Shown here in pieces: positions 26,219-34,190 of a DNA stretch of 59,282 nucleotides. The notes below the pieces were generated by a model. It saw nothing but the letters and a program-made list of their open reading frames with translations, searched no databases and was not told where the DNA came from. This DNA comes from Lentisphaerota bacterium. Lineage in GTDB: Bacteria > Verrucomicrobiota > Lentisphaeria > Oligosphaerales > JABHEG01. Both the position numbers and the translations under genes were made by a program. How positions within the stretch are numbered: the stretch's first letter is position 1; each line of letters opens with the position of its first letter. Location of the stretch: the NCBI GenBank assembly GCA_018676675.1, contig JABHEG010000111.1:1-59282 (forward strand), in the 5' to 3' direction.

Positions 26219-27562
26219 TCAGTTGTTTGTGATGCAGTAGAGGAACTTGTTCGAGCGCAGGAACAGTTTGCCTCCACTGATTGCCGCGCTGCCATTGAAA
26301 TCGCTTTGGTCGGCTTCAAAGCTGTTTCGCGCAAGCAGTTGGAAGTCCGGTTTTGCCGCGAGGACAAGGGTTCCTTGCCTGCGGCTCGGGATATACAGTT
26401 TTCCGTCTGCATAGGAGGCCGATGCATACACAGGATTTCTGCCTCCCAGATCGAGCTCTTCCCTATATACCAGTTCCCCGGAGTCAGCCTTCAGGCAGTA
26501 GGCCGCGCCTTTGTTATCGACCCAGTAGAGGTGTCCCTCGTGTTCAACGGCTGAAGGAATGTAGGAGGAATTCCGGCTGGTCCATAGCACATGTGAGTCC
26601 GTGACATCCCCTTCGCCTCCTGCACGGATGGCAACGCTGGCAACGCGAGGGTAGCCTCCCAGTACGTAGACCACATCGTTGATGGCGAGCAGGCTGGGGG
26701 AGACGTTGCCCCGCAACTCGGTCTTGGCCCACCAGGTGCATTCGCCGGTCTCTGGATTGAGTCCCCACACTTCGTTGGGCACGGAGATGACCAATTCCCT
26801 CCTGCTGTTGGGGAGTTCGGCGAGGGCGGGGGTGTTGTAGGTGAGCTCGGTCTTGTAGGATTCGCACTTCCAGACCTCTTTGCCGGTTCGTTTATCCAGC
26901 GCATAGATTGCTCGGCTTTCTTCGGAGGCGTTGATGAACAGCAGGTTGCCGCTGAGGATGGGGCTGGCGGCCGAACCCCATTGGCGATTGCCGGATGATG
27001 TGCCGACGTTGGTGCGCCAGATTTCCTGGCCTTCCGTGTCGAAGGCAATAACGCCGGTCTTGCCGCAGAAAACGAACACGTGTTTTCCGTCGCAGACCGG
27101 GGTGTGGCTGGCGTAGCCGTGTTCCCGAATCCATCCCCGCCAGGGATCCTCCGGGATCGTGGCGGGAATCTCTCTGCTCCAGCGGACTGCGCCGGTTTCC
27201 GGGACGATGCTTAGCAGGTGGCGCTTAAGGGCATTTGCGTCTGTTGAGTTGCTGCCCGCACCGTACCCGCTGTAACACGTGACGAGCAGCTGATCACCAT
27301 GGACGATGGGGCTCGATGAGCCTTGTCCGGGGAGACGTAACCTCCATTTGAGGTTTTGTGTTTCGCTCCATTGAGTAGGTAGGCCAGTTTCATCGCTGAC
27401 TCCCCGCCCCCCCGGACCACGGAACTGGGGCCAGTCGCTCGCCGTGGCAGTTCCGGCCGTCGACACTAGCGCCAGAACCACGGCTGCATATCCTACGGCG
27501 GCGCCTTGTCTCAGTGGTCTGAGGGAAGGTGCAAAGCGATGAGATTGGGTCGTTGGTTTCAT
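26219..27562 (-). CDS. Secreted PQQ-like beta-propeller protein
   Basis: The 447-residue product has a signal peptide (ending TATASDWPQF) and a propeller of the PQQ-binding-like family. The entry motif WPQFRGPGGRGVS is typical of PVC and planctomycete members, and repeats such as DTEGQEIWRT, DKRTGKEVWKC and NPETGECTWWA mark successive blades. Members usually act as scaffolds or unknown periplasmic factors; no dehydrogenase residues are evident. The start chosen is ATG at 27562, just before the signal peptide, with only a weak GAGA upstream. It follows the DUF1566/EF-hand gene by 97 bases on the same strand and has no copy of the conserved promoter, so it is probably co-transcribed with it. 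Confidence 0.8.
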   Translation of the reverse strand: MKPTTQSHRFAPSLRPLRQGAAVGYAAVVLALVSTAGTATASDWPQFRGPGGRGVSDETGLPTQWSETQNLKWRLRLPGQGSSSPIVHGDQLLVTCYSGYGAGSNSTDANALKRHLLSIVPETGAVRWSREIPATIPEDPWRGWIREHGYASHTPVCDGKHVFVFCGKTGVIAFDTEGQEIWRTNVGTSSGNRQWGSAASPILSGNLLFINASEESRAIYALDKRTGKEVWKCESYKTELTYNTPALAELPNSRRELVISVPNEVWGLNPETGECTWWAKTELRGNVSPSLLAINDVVYVLGGYPRVASVAIRAGGEGDVTDSHVLWTSRNSSYIPSAVEHEGHLYWVDNKGAAYCLKADSGELVYREELDLGGRNPVYASASYADGKLYIPSRRQGTLVLAAKPDFQLLARNSFEADQSDFNGSAAISGGKLFLRSNKFLYCITNN

Positions 27563-27659
27563 GGATGATTCTCTGTGCTGATGGACACGACGAGGCACAA
27601 GAATCGCAAAAGGTCCCGGTCGGGCAGGTCCTCTTGAACTCTGTGCCTCTTTATGGCAA

Positions 27660-29132
27660 TTATCTCCGTCGGCCAGGAGGGGGCGGGCCGGTGGGGGCTT
27701 CGTCTTCGGTGATGGTGCCGTCGCCATTCTTGTCGAAATGATCGAAATGGTCGTCGGGGCCGCGAAACTCATCCTTGGTGACCTTCCCGTCAACATTCCT
27801 GTCAGTGTGTTTCATGAATCCGCCGCGGCCACCTTGAGGCGGCCCTTGGCGATTGCCGTCGCGACGGCCTTGCTGCCGGCCACCGGCGGTTCCACGTTGA
27901 CGCCGCTGTGGTTGCTCTTCGATCTTGGGGCCGGTTTTGACTTCCTGTACACCGCCGCCGCGTACGCAGCGTACCATGTTCTGGATGCGGATGACATCGC
28001 CCTGCGGACCGCGGCCCTCCGGGAAGCGGGAGGCATCGCCTACCTTGGGGTCGCTACGTTGTGATCCCGCACCGTGGACATCCATCAACTTCTTTGCGCC
28101 GGTACGGCGACTCGACATGAAACCGAGGGACCGGCCGAACGCGAAATACGCCGCCGTATCGGAGCCGCCGCCGCGCAGATGCGAGCTACTGGTCCAGTAG
28201 TGGCCAAAGTCCTTCTTGCCCCCTTCGTTCTTGATTCCAGTGACATCGAAGATCGGGTCGATGGCGGCGGAGCCGGTGGTGTCCGGTGAACGGGTGTAGT
28301 CGATGATGCTCTGCAGCTCTTTGGCGTTGGGCAGGCGCCAGTCGGAATGGCCGGCCAGCTTCATGTTCTCCGCGTACTCCAGCGCGGCCGGCCAGTCCAT
28401 GCCCTTGCCGCTGTCGGCTTCCATCCAGGTCAGGCCGGTGGCTTCGTCAGTGATCGTTCCATCGGCGTTGTCCTTGAACTGATTCTTCCCATAGTCCGGG
28501 TTGCCGCGCACATAGAGGACGTAGTAGGTCTTTCGGCGTCTGCTGTTTCCCACGGGGTAGCCTTTGATGCGCCCGTCGGCGAAGTTGACGCCGAACATGG
28601 TCTTGTGGCCGCCCATGGTGGTGCTGACGTAGAGGGTGCTGGAGGCGTATTGGGAATCGATGATGCGGTCGCCGTCTTCCTTCTTGCCATACTGGAAGTT
28701 GAATACCGTGGCGTCGATGAACGGGACGAGTCCCGATTGGTTGGTGCTGCGTGGGTCGGGGTCGGTTCCGTTGAGCTGTATCAGGGAGTAGAGCTCCTTG
28801 ATCGTGGGCAGGCGCCAGTCCTTGTGGCCGCCCGTCCGGCATCTGGGAGCACCGCCGGCGGCTTCACCGAACGTCTTCTTGTTGCCGGGGTTCTGCTGCC
28901 ACATCAGGCCGGTCACGTTGTCCGAAACCGTTCCATCGCCGTTGACCCTATAGGAAGGCGGGTTGGCGAGGTATTGCGCATCCTGCCCGAAGTATGGGGT
29001 TCCTGTCGTTGGATATTCGATGGCGGTGCGGTCGTCGTAGCAATGCACTTGCGCCGTATCGACGATCGGGTAGGTTGCGGCCGAGGCGATTCCGCCGGCC
29101 AGTACTGCTGCAATTATCAGTTGTGTCTTCAA
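27660..29132 (-). CDS. Secreted DUF1566 protein with C-terminal EF-hands
   Basis: The 490-residue product has a short clean signal peptide (MKTQLIIAAVLAGGIASA), two DUF1566/Lcl-type domains (about residues 55-225 and 230-400; motifs TGLMWQQ, DWRLPTIKEL, then TGLTWMEA, DWRLPNAKEL and HYWTSSS), a Gln/Arg/Gly-rich linker, and two canonical EF-hands (DRNVDGKVTKDE and DKNGDGTITEDE). The start chosen is TTG at 29132: the signal peptide begins exactly there and CAGGGAG lies six bases upstream. A GTG at 29168 would add 12 charged residues. DUF1566 domains also occur twice in the giant protein. Promoter-like site E precedes the gene, and the ECF sigma gene is divergent next to it. Confidence 0.8.
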   Translation of the reverse strand: MKTQLIIAAVLAGGIASAATYPIVDTAQVHCYDDRTAIEYPTTGTPYFGQDAQYLANPPSYRVNGDGTVSDNVTGLMWQQNPGNKKTFGEAAGGAPRCRTGGHKDWRLPTIKELYSLIQLNGTDPDPRSTNQSGLVPFIDATVFNFQYGKKEDGDRIIDSQYASSTLYVSTTMGGHKTMFGVNFADGRIKGYPVGNSRRRKTYYVLYVRGNPDYGKNQFKDNADGTITDEATGLTWMEADSGKGMDWPAALEYAENMKLAGHSDWRLPNAKELQSIIDYTRSPDTTGSAAIDPIFDVTGIKNEGGKKDFGHYWTSSSHLRGGGSDTAAYFAFGRSLGFMSSRRTGAKKLMDVHGAGSQRSDPKVGDASRFPEGRGPQGDVIRIQNMVRCVRGGGVQEVKTGPKIEEQPQRRQRGTAGGRQQGRRDGNRQGPPQGGRGGFMKHTDRNVDGKVTKDEFRGPDDHFDHFDKNGDGTITEDEAPTGPPPPGRRR

Positions 29133-29191
29133 GGGGGGCTCCCTGCTGCTTCTTGTGGCCACCGACACCCGGTGTTGCGTCCTGTAACGGT

Positions 29192-29219
29192 TGAACGCGG
29201 AACCGGCCCGAGTGTCTAC
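29192..29219 (-). promoter_or_regulatory. Weaker promoter-like site E (GTAGAC, 16 bp, CGTTCA)
   Basis: On the minus strand GTAGAC (29219-29214) is followed after 16 bp by CGTTCA (29197-29192), 59 bases before the DUF1566 gene. The spacer also carries GGTTCCG just before CGTT, like the TTCC of sites A and C. The CTCWGAG element is missing. Confidence 0.5.
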
Positions 29220-29447
29220 AGGCCCGGGGCGCTTTCTCTGCCGGAAGTGGCCCCCGCCTATTCATGGGGCATCGCTTCCTCTCGTGCGTATGCTATTTAC
29301 TTTCTCCTGCAACTGCAGTGGCCAAGAGGTCGCCGGATGGCACCGCCTCCCACATTGTGTGCTCTGCTAACGTGAGGGGCTGCCACGCCGCGACCCCATC
29401 TCCGAGAAAGTTAATTGCATTGTTGCCCCCCCCCCTCTACGCTCCTC
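29220..29447. other. Intergenic region with a 10-base C tract
   Basis: No gene seen. A run of ten C lies at 29426-29435, next to a possible gene remnant. It could be a slippage-prone or poorly assembled site. Confidence 0.4.
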
Positions 29448-29546
29448 TCACAGCGCCATGCCGAAGCGATCGAGCCAGGCCTTGGGGCGATCGTCGTTGG
29501 GGAGGACGGAGGCGACGATGCGCCAGAACGCACAATAACCGAGCGA
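29448..29546 (-). pseudogene. Possible 3' remnant of an unidentified gene
   Basis: The minus strand reads SLGYCAFWRIVASVLPND, then DRPKAWLDRFGMAL and a stop. Codons are strongly GC-ending, as in real genes here, but no start or upstream continuation is seen. It lies in the leader of the sigma factor gene. It could be the tail of a lost transposase or enzyme gene; I do not recognise the family. Confidence 0.3.
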
Positions 29547-29610
29547 TGCTGACGTTATTCGGTATGAATCCGCGATTGACCGCGGAAGGGCCGCCAACAC
29601 AGGATGGACG

Positions 29611-30285
29611 ATGGCAGACGCTGGAAACCGTACGGATGGAGACCCCAATCAGCCCCCTCTTCAAGGCGCGTGCCCGGAAGCGACCGAGGCACACACGCTC
29701 CTGGGTGAGTGCATCGGGTCGCACCGGGAACGGTTGCTGCGTCTGATCGGCTTCCGGATGCATTCCCAGTTGCGGGGACGTGTGGATGCCGAAGATGTCC
29801 TGCAGGACGCGTACCTGGCGGCGGAGAAACGACTTCGGCACTACGAAGCCGCTTCGCCGTCGGTATCGCTGTTCGTGTGGGTGCGCAGTGTGGTGCTGCA
29901 GACCCTGACCGATGTCCACCGCCATCACCTGGGCGTGCAGAAGCGTGATCCCAGACGTGAGATAGCGCTTCAGGGCCAACCGCAGGCCCAGGCCACGTCG
30001 GTATCGATCGTCCTGCAGCTTGAGGGGGATCTCACCTCGCCCAGCCAAGCGGCGGCTCGAGCTGATGTCCACGCGGTCGCTGTGCGTGCCATTGAGCAGA
30101 TGGACGACACAGACCGAGAGGTACTGGCACTGCGGCATTTCGAAGAGCTGACCAACAAGGAAGTGGCTGAGGTCCTGGGGATCGAGCAGAAGGCCGCCAG
30201 CATTCGTTACATGCGTGCCCTCAAGCGCCTGAAGGCGCTGCTGACCGATGTCTCCGAGTTCCGGGAGCGCATGGCGAATGGGTAA
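29611..30285 (+). CDS. ECF-type RNA polymerase sigma factor
   Basis: The 224-residue product has a sigma region 2 (about residues 30-95, with VDAEDVLQDAYLAAEKRL) and a region 4 helix-turn-helix (about 150-215, with LRHFEELTNKEVAEVLGI). The style, including the DVHRHHLGVQKRD segment between domains, matches ECF sigma factors of PVC bacteria that are paired with Ser/Thr kinases. The start at 29611 has an AGGATGG-like site just upstream. The kinase gene begins inside its 3' end (ATGGGTAA overlap). It is divergent from the DUF1566/PQQ pair, whose upstream region carries a variant of the conserved promoter, so it is the best candidate to read sites A, B, C and E. That link is inferred. Confidence 0.85.
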   Translation: MADAGNRTDGDPNQPPLQGACPEATEAHTLLGECIGSHRERLLRLIGFRMHSQLRGRVDAEDVLQDAYLAAEKRLRHYEAASPSVSLFVWVRSVVLQTLTDVHRHHLGVQKRDPRREIALQGQPQAQATSVSIVLQLEGDLTSPSQAAARADVHAVAVRAIEQMDDTDREVLALRHFEELTNKEVAEVLGIEQKAASIRYMRALKRLKALLTDVSEFRERMANG

Positions 30286-32932
30286 CGGCGAACAGGAAAC
30301 ACGAGACCTCGATGACCTCCTGGAGGAGTTCCTTGCGCTTTCACGGCGCGGCGAAGCGCCGTCCGTGGAGGAATTCGCAGCCCAGCACCCAGGCCTTACT
30401 GACGAGATTCGGGACCTGTTCCCGGCTGCGTTGGCCCTGGAGGGGCTCAAGGTCGCCGGTTCCACGCCCGCTGACAGCGTGACAAAGACGCCCCTGCCTC
30501 CGCTGGAACAGCTCGGGGATTTCCGGATCATCCGGGAGATCGGGCGCGGCGGTATGGGGGTGGTCTACGAGGCGGAACAGGAGTCTCTCGGGCGCCGCGT
30601 GGCGCTCAAGGTGTTGCTCAACCAGGCTGTGTATGGCACGACCCACACGGACCGCTTCGAGCGCGAAGCCCGGCTGGCAGCCAGCCTGCACCATACCAAC
30701 ATTGTTACGGTCTATGGTGTCGGGGCACAGGACGATATCCGCTACTACGTCATGGAGTTGATCGACGGCGTGTCGCTGGACCACGTCATCGCTCATCTGG
30801 CGGCCCCAGTCGCGTCCGTCGAAGGTTCCACCGAAGCGGTCTGTACGACCCTCCGAGGGCAGTCCGAAAACGAGCGTTGGGGTAACGTGGCTCGCATTGG
30901 GTTGAGCCTGGCAGAGGCCCTGCAACATGCCCATGACCAGGGCGTTCTCCACTGTGATATCAAGCCGGCGAACGTATTGGTGGACCAACACGGCGGCGCC
31001 TGGATCGCTGACTTCGGACTGGCTCGAGCGCTCCATGCGGACGCCATGTCGCAAACGGGGACGACGGCCGGCACACTGCGGTACATGGCTCCGGAGCGGT
31101 TTCAGGGGGAGGCAAGCACCGCCAGCGACCTTTACTCGCTGGGATTGTTGCTGTACGAGCTGCTGTCCCTGGAACCCGCCTATCCGGAGACTGATCGTGC
31201 TCAGCTCATTCACCGAATCACGCATGATGCCGTCCCCCCCCTCCGTGACTCGCTACCCGTTCTGCCGAGAGATTTGGACACGATCGTCTACAAGCTGACG
31301 GCACACCAACCCCAGTACCGCTACGCCTCTGGCGAAGCCCTGGCGGACGATCTGCGGCGCTATCTCGAAGGCCGTCCCATTGCGGCGAGGCCACTGTCCT
31401 GGCCGGCCAGGATGTGGCGTTGGTCATGCCGCAACCCCGCAGTCGGAGGACTGGCGACCAGCGTCGTGTTACTTGTTCTGGTTGCGCTCGCAGCTACCGG
31501 GATTGGCCTCTTCAAGACGCAACGAGCGCTGGAACGGGAGATGCATGAACGCATACGGGCGGAAGCGAATGCCGGGTTGGCGCTCGAGGCGTTGGACCGC
31601 ATGTTCAGTCGCTTCTCACCCGCCACGATCGGGGCGGCGTCACAGACGTCCATCAATTCAGCTGGTGACGACGAACTGGGCCTCCCTGACGCTCCCGTCC
31701 TCTCCCTGGGAGCCGCCACGCTGCTTCAAGGGTTATTGCCTCTGTATGACCGTCTCGCGTCAGAGACGGGGGACGAGCGTCAAGTGCGAGAGAAGGCAGC
31801 TGCGGCCCAGAAACGCATCGGCGATGTGCAATGGCAGCTTGGGCGGGTCGCCGAAGCCGAGAGGTCCTTCCACCACGCAGCAATCACCTATGCAGCTCTG
31901 GCGCGCGACCACCGGGAGGCCCGACACCTGTTCGAACGAGCTCGGGTTCAGAACCGCCTGGGACAGCTGCTCAAGGCAGCTTCCCGGACGGACGAGGGCC
32001 AACAGGCCCATCGGGATGCGCTGGCCACATTCTCATCGTTGTCGGCAGAGATGCGGCAAAGCCGCGAGGTGCGCCTCGAGCTGGCCCGGACGCATGCATT
32101 CCTGGGCATCGTTCCCAAGGTGAAGGACCCGCCCCGGCAAGACCGTGCGGAGCGGAAACGGGAAGACGTGCGCCCTCGGCGGAACCGCGACGCCATGGAA
32201 CACCGTCAAGCCGCTGTTGCCGAACTTCGGGCGCTTCTCAAGGAGGCCCCCGACGATCGCGAGTGCCTGCTCCTCCTTGCCCTCTGTTGCCGAGAGGGGC
32301 TTCGCGGGGCTCACAGAGGCAAAGGGGAGAAGCTGCGCGGGGGCCGAGAGGAAGCAACGGAGATCCTCGCCGGACTCGTCGCCAGCCGCCCTGACGATCC
32401 CAGATTCCGGTATGAATTGGCTCAGACCTACGCGATGGATGACCCACGGCGTCGAGACAGAGACCGCGGAGAGGACGGACAAGCTGAGGACCGACTTCGT
32501 AGGGGATTGGAGCAGATGGACTGGCTGGTGCGACGCCACCCTTACGTTTCACGCTATGCCACTGGACGAGCTCGGCTCTGTCACAAGCTCTCCGGGGTAT
32601 ACCGTCGCAGCGGACGTTGGTCTGAGGCCGAGACTCACTGTCGTCGTGCGGTGGATGAGCTGGCCATGCTGAGTGAGCAGAGCCCTGATGTTAGCACCTA
32701 CGCCGTCTGGCTTGGGGCTTACGCCAATGCCCTGGCGGATCTACTCGTCCGCCGTGGTCGTGGTACCGAAGCGCAGGCTCTCCTGCAGGAGAACCTCATC
32801 CGCCTTCGCGCGATCCCAGAGGAAGACCGCGCGCACGCTGTTGCGGCAGAGCTTTCTCAGCGATCCGAGACGATACTGGGGAAATCCCAGCAACCAGAGC
32901 GCCCAGTCCGGAGAGGTCCTCCCAGGCACTGA
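30278..32932 (+). CDS. Membrane Ser/Thr protein kinase with C-terminal helical repeats
   Basis: The 884-residue product has a kinase domain (about residues 80-365): glycine loop GRGGMGVVYEAEQ, VALKVLL lysine, catalytic loop HCDIKPANV, DFGLA and YMAPERF. A single transmembrane helix follows (about 387-411), then a long extracytoplasmic helical region with TPR-like pairs. The catalytic loop has HCD in place of HRD, but Asp, Lys and Asn are kept, so it should be active. The start chosen is ATG at 30278, with GGGAG ten bases upstream. It overlaps the sigma stop codon by eight bases, so translation is coupled. It probably gates the sigma factor, as in other sigma/kinase pairs; the signal is unknown. 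Confidence 0.9.
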   Translation: MGNGEQETRDLDDLLEEFLALSRRGEAPSVEEFAAQHPGLTDEIRDLFPAALALEGLKVAGSTPADSVTKTPLPPLEQLGDFRIIREIGRGGMGVVYEAEQESLGRRVALKVLLNQAVYGTTHTDRFEREARLAASLHHTNIVTVYGVGAQDDIRYYVMELIDGVSLDHVIAHLAAPVASVEGSTEAVCTTLRGQSENERWGNVARIGLSLAEALQHAHDQGVLHCDIKPANVLVDQHGGAWIADFGLARALHADAMSQTGTTAGTLRYMAPERFQGEASTASDLYSLGLLLYELLSLEPAYPETDRAQLIHRITHDAVPPLRDSLPVLPRDLDTIVYKLTAHQPQYRYASGEALADDLRRYLEGRPIAARPLSWPARMWRWSCRNPAVGGLATSVVLLVLVALAATGIGLFKTQRALEREMHERIRAEANAGLALEALDRMFSRFSPATIGAASQTSINSAGDDELGLPDAPVLSLGAATLLQGLLPLYDRLASETGDERQVREKAAAAQKRIGDVQWQLGRVAEAERSFHHAAITYAALARDHREARHLFERARVQNRLGQLLKAASRTDEGQQAHRDALATFSSLSAEMRQSREVRLELARTHAFLGIVPKVKDPPRQDRAERKREDVRPRRNRDAMEHRQAAVAELRALLKEAPDDRECLLLLALCCREGLRGAHRGKGEKLRGGREEATEILAGLVASRPDDPRFRYELAQTYAMDDPRRRDRDRGEDGQAEDRLRRGLEQMDWLVRRHPYVSRYATGRARLCHKLSGVYRRSGRWSEAETHCRRAVDELAMLSEQSPDVSTYAVWLGAYANALADLLVRRGRGTEAQALLQENLIRLRAIPEEDRAHAVAAELSQRSETILGKSQQPERPVRRGPPRH

Positions 32933-33010
32933 CCCGTGCGCTTTGCGGCCAGTATCGCACCAGGGAGGCCGACACCGGTGTGGAGAGGGAAGGCGCAGTG
33001 GGCGAACGGT

Positions 33011-33086
33011 CAAGGCCCGACAGTAGGCCCCACGGCCCCCGGGCGGCTCCTCAGGATGGCGGCTGGAGGGCCATACGCCGTACAAG
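33011..33086. repeat. Dispersed repeat copy 1
   Basis: This segment shares a run of blocks with 39647-39737: CCCGACAGTARGCC, CACGG, CTYCTCARGATGGCGG, GGAGGGC and CGCCGTACAAG. Here it lies between the convergent kinase and sialidase genes. It has no coding potential of its own. Confidence 0.6.
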
Positions 33087-33110
33087 CCAGCGACATCTGC
33101 CCGAAGCTTC

Positions 33111-34169
33111 TCAATAGAGGGCGGGTCGCCGGGGGCGCTTCTCGTAGAACCAGGTGATCGGCAACCGTCGGTAGATGAGGTGGAACAGGCGCCCGGCCTC
33201 GGGATGGCTGTGCGTTTCCCAGTAGGTGAGGTGTGCGTTTCCGTGCAGGAAGGCCAGGCTCGGATACGTGTGTGAGCGGGGGATGGGCCAGCCTTCTTCC
33301 TCTTCCAGCAGACGGAAGCTCTCCCAGGTTTCGCCGCTGTCCCGACTGATCGCGCTGGTCAGGTTCGATCGAATGCTGTGGTTGTTCCAGATCAGGAGCA
33401 GATCGTCGGAACACGGGACGCGCTTCACCATGCAGGGAGCAAACGGGGCGGCGGGGCCGGCCGTGCTGTGCAGTGCCCAGCTCTCCCCTTCGTCGCCGCT
33501 GCGGGCAATGTGGATGTTGCCCATGGTGGAGCGCAGGAACATGGCAACTGTGCCGTCCGCCAATTCAATGACCGTTGGCTCTGCGTAGCGTTCGCCCTCG
33601 GGTTCCCTTATGTTCTCTGAGCTCTTCCGCCACGTGGCGCCGTCATCGTCTGAGAGCCACACGTGCGAGCCGCTCCCCAATTCTCTTGCGGGAAGCAGAA
33701 GCCTACCTCCCTGCAGGCGCACCAGGCGATCGTTGGTTGAGCACCAATACGCGTCGCCTTGTGTCATCTGGACGGGTTCAGACCAGGTTTGGCACTCGTC
33801 ATCCGAGTGCTTGAGCATCGGATGGAGTCGTCCGCCCACGAGATTTCCGCCGCCCTCCGAGTCCTTCCGCATGAATGACAGCAAAACGCGGCCTGCGGGC
33901 AAGCGCAGCAGCGATGCCTCCATCACGTTCAGTTCACCGATATTCTCCTGCACCAGGAACGGGGGTGACCACGTTGTTCCTTCGTCACGGGACCACTTCC
34001 CCATGATTCGAGCGGCCCCGGCGTCCTTGGGCTCACTTCCATAGAAGTCTGTGTACGCCAGGAACAGGCGTCCATCCTCGAACGGCAGAATCGAGGCTTC
34101 GGTCTGACGGCAGTGTGTCCGTGAAGCCGGGCAGATGATCGTGCTGATCTCTTTGGTGTTTTCACGCAT
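33111..34169 (-). CDS. Cytoplasmic BNR sialidase-like protein
   Basis: The 352-residue product is a six-bladed-propeller sialidase-like protein with five Asp-box motifs: SRDEGTTWS, SDDECQTWS, SDDDGATWR, SGDEGESWA and SRDSGETWE. There is no signal peptide. The classical FRIP motif is not evident, so the substrate may not be sialic acid. The start is ATG at 34169 with GGGAG eight bases upstream, 21 bases after the stop of the secreted beta-helix gene, implying co-transcription. Related uncharacterised proteins are common near polysaccharide-processing genes in PVC bacteria. Confidence 0.8.
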   Translation of the reverse strand: MRENTKEISTIICPASRTHCRQTEASILPFEDGRLFLAYTDFYGSEPKDAGAARIMGKWSRDEGTTWSPPFLVQENIGELNVMEASLLRLPAGRVLLSFMRKDSEGGGNLVGGRLHPMLKHSDDECQTWSEPVQMTQGDAYWCSTNDRLVRLQGGRLLLPARELGSGSHVWLSDDDGATWRKSSENIREPEGERYAEPTVIELADGTVAMFLRSTMGNIHIARSGDEGESWALHSTAGPAAPFAPCMVKRVPCSDDLLLIWNNHSIRSNLTSAISRDSGETWESFRLLEEEEGWPIPRSHTYPSLAFLHGNAHLTYWETHSHPEAGRLFHLIYRRLPITWFYEKRPRRPALY

Positions 34170-34190
34170 GTGGTGTTCTCCCGAACAGTC

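Noticed and set aside
33111..34169. Confident assignment as a sialic-acid-cleaving sialidase
   Set aside because: Asp-boxes are clear, but the FRIP motif and a full catalytic set are not evident, so only sialidase-like is supported.
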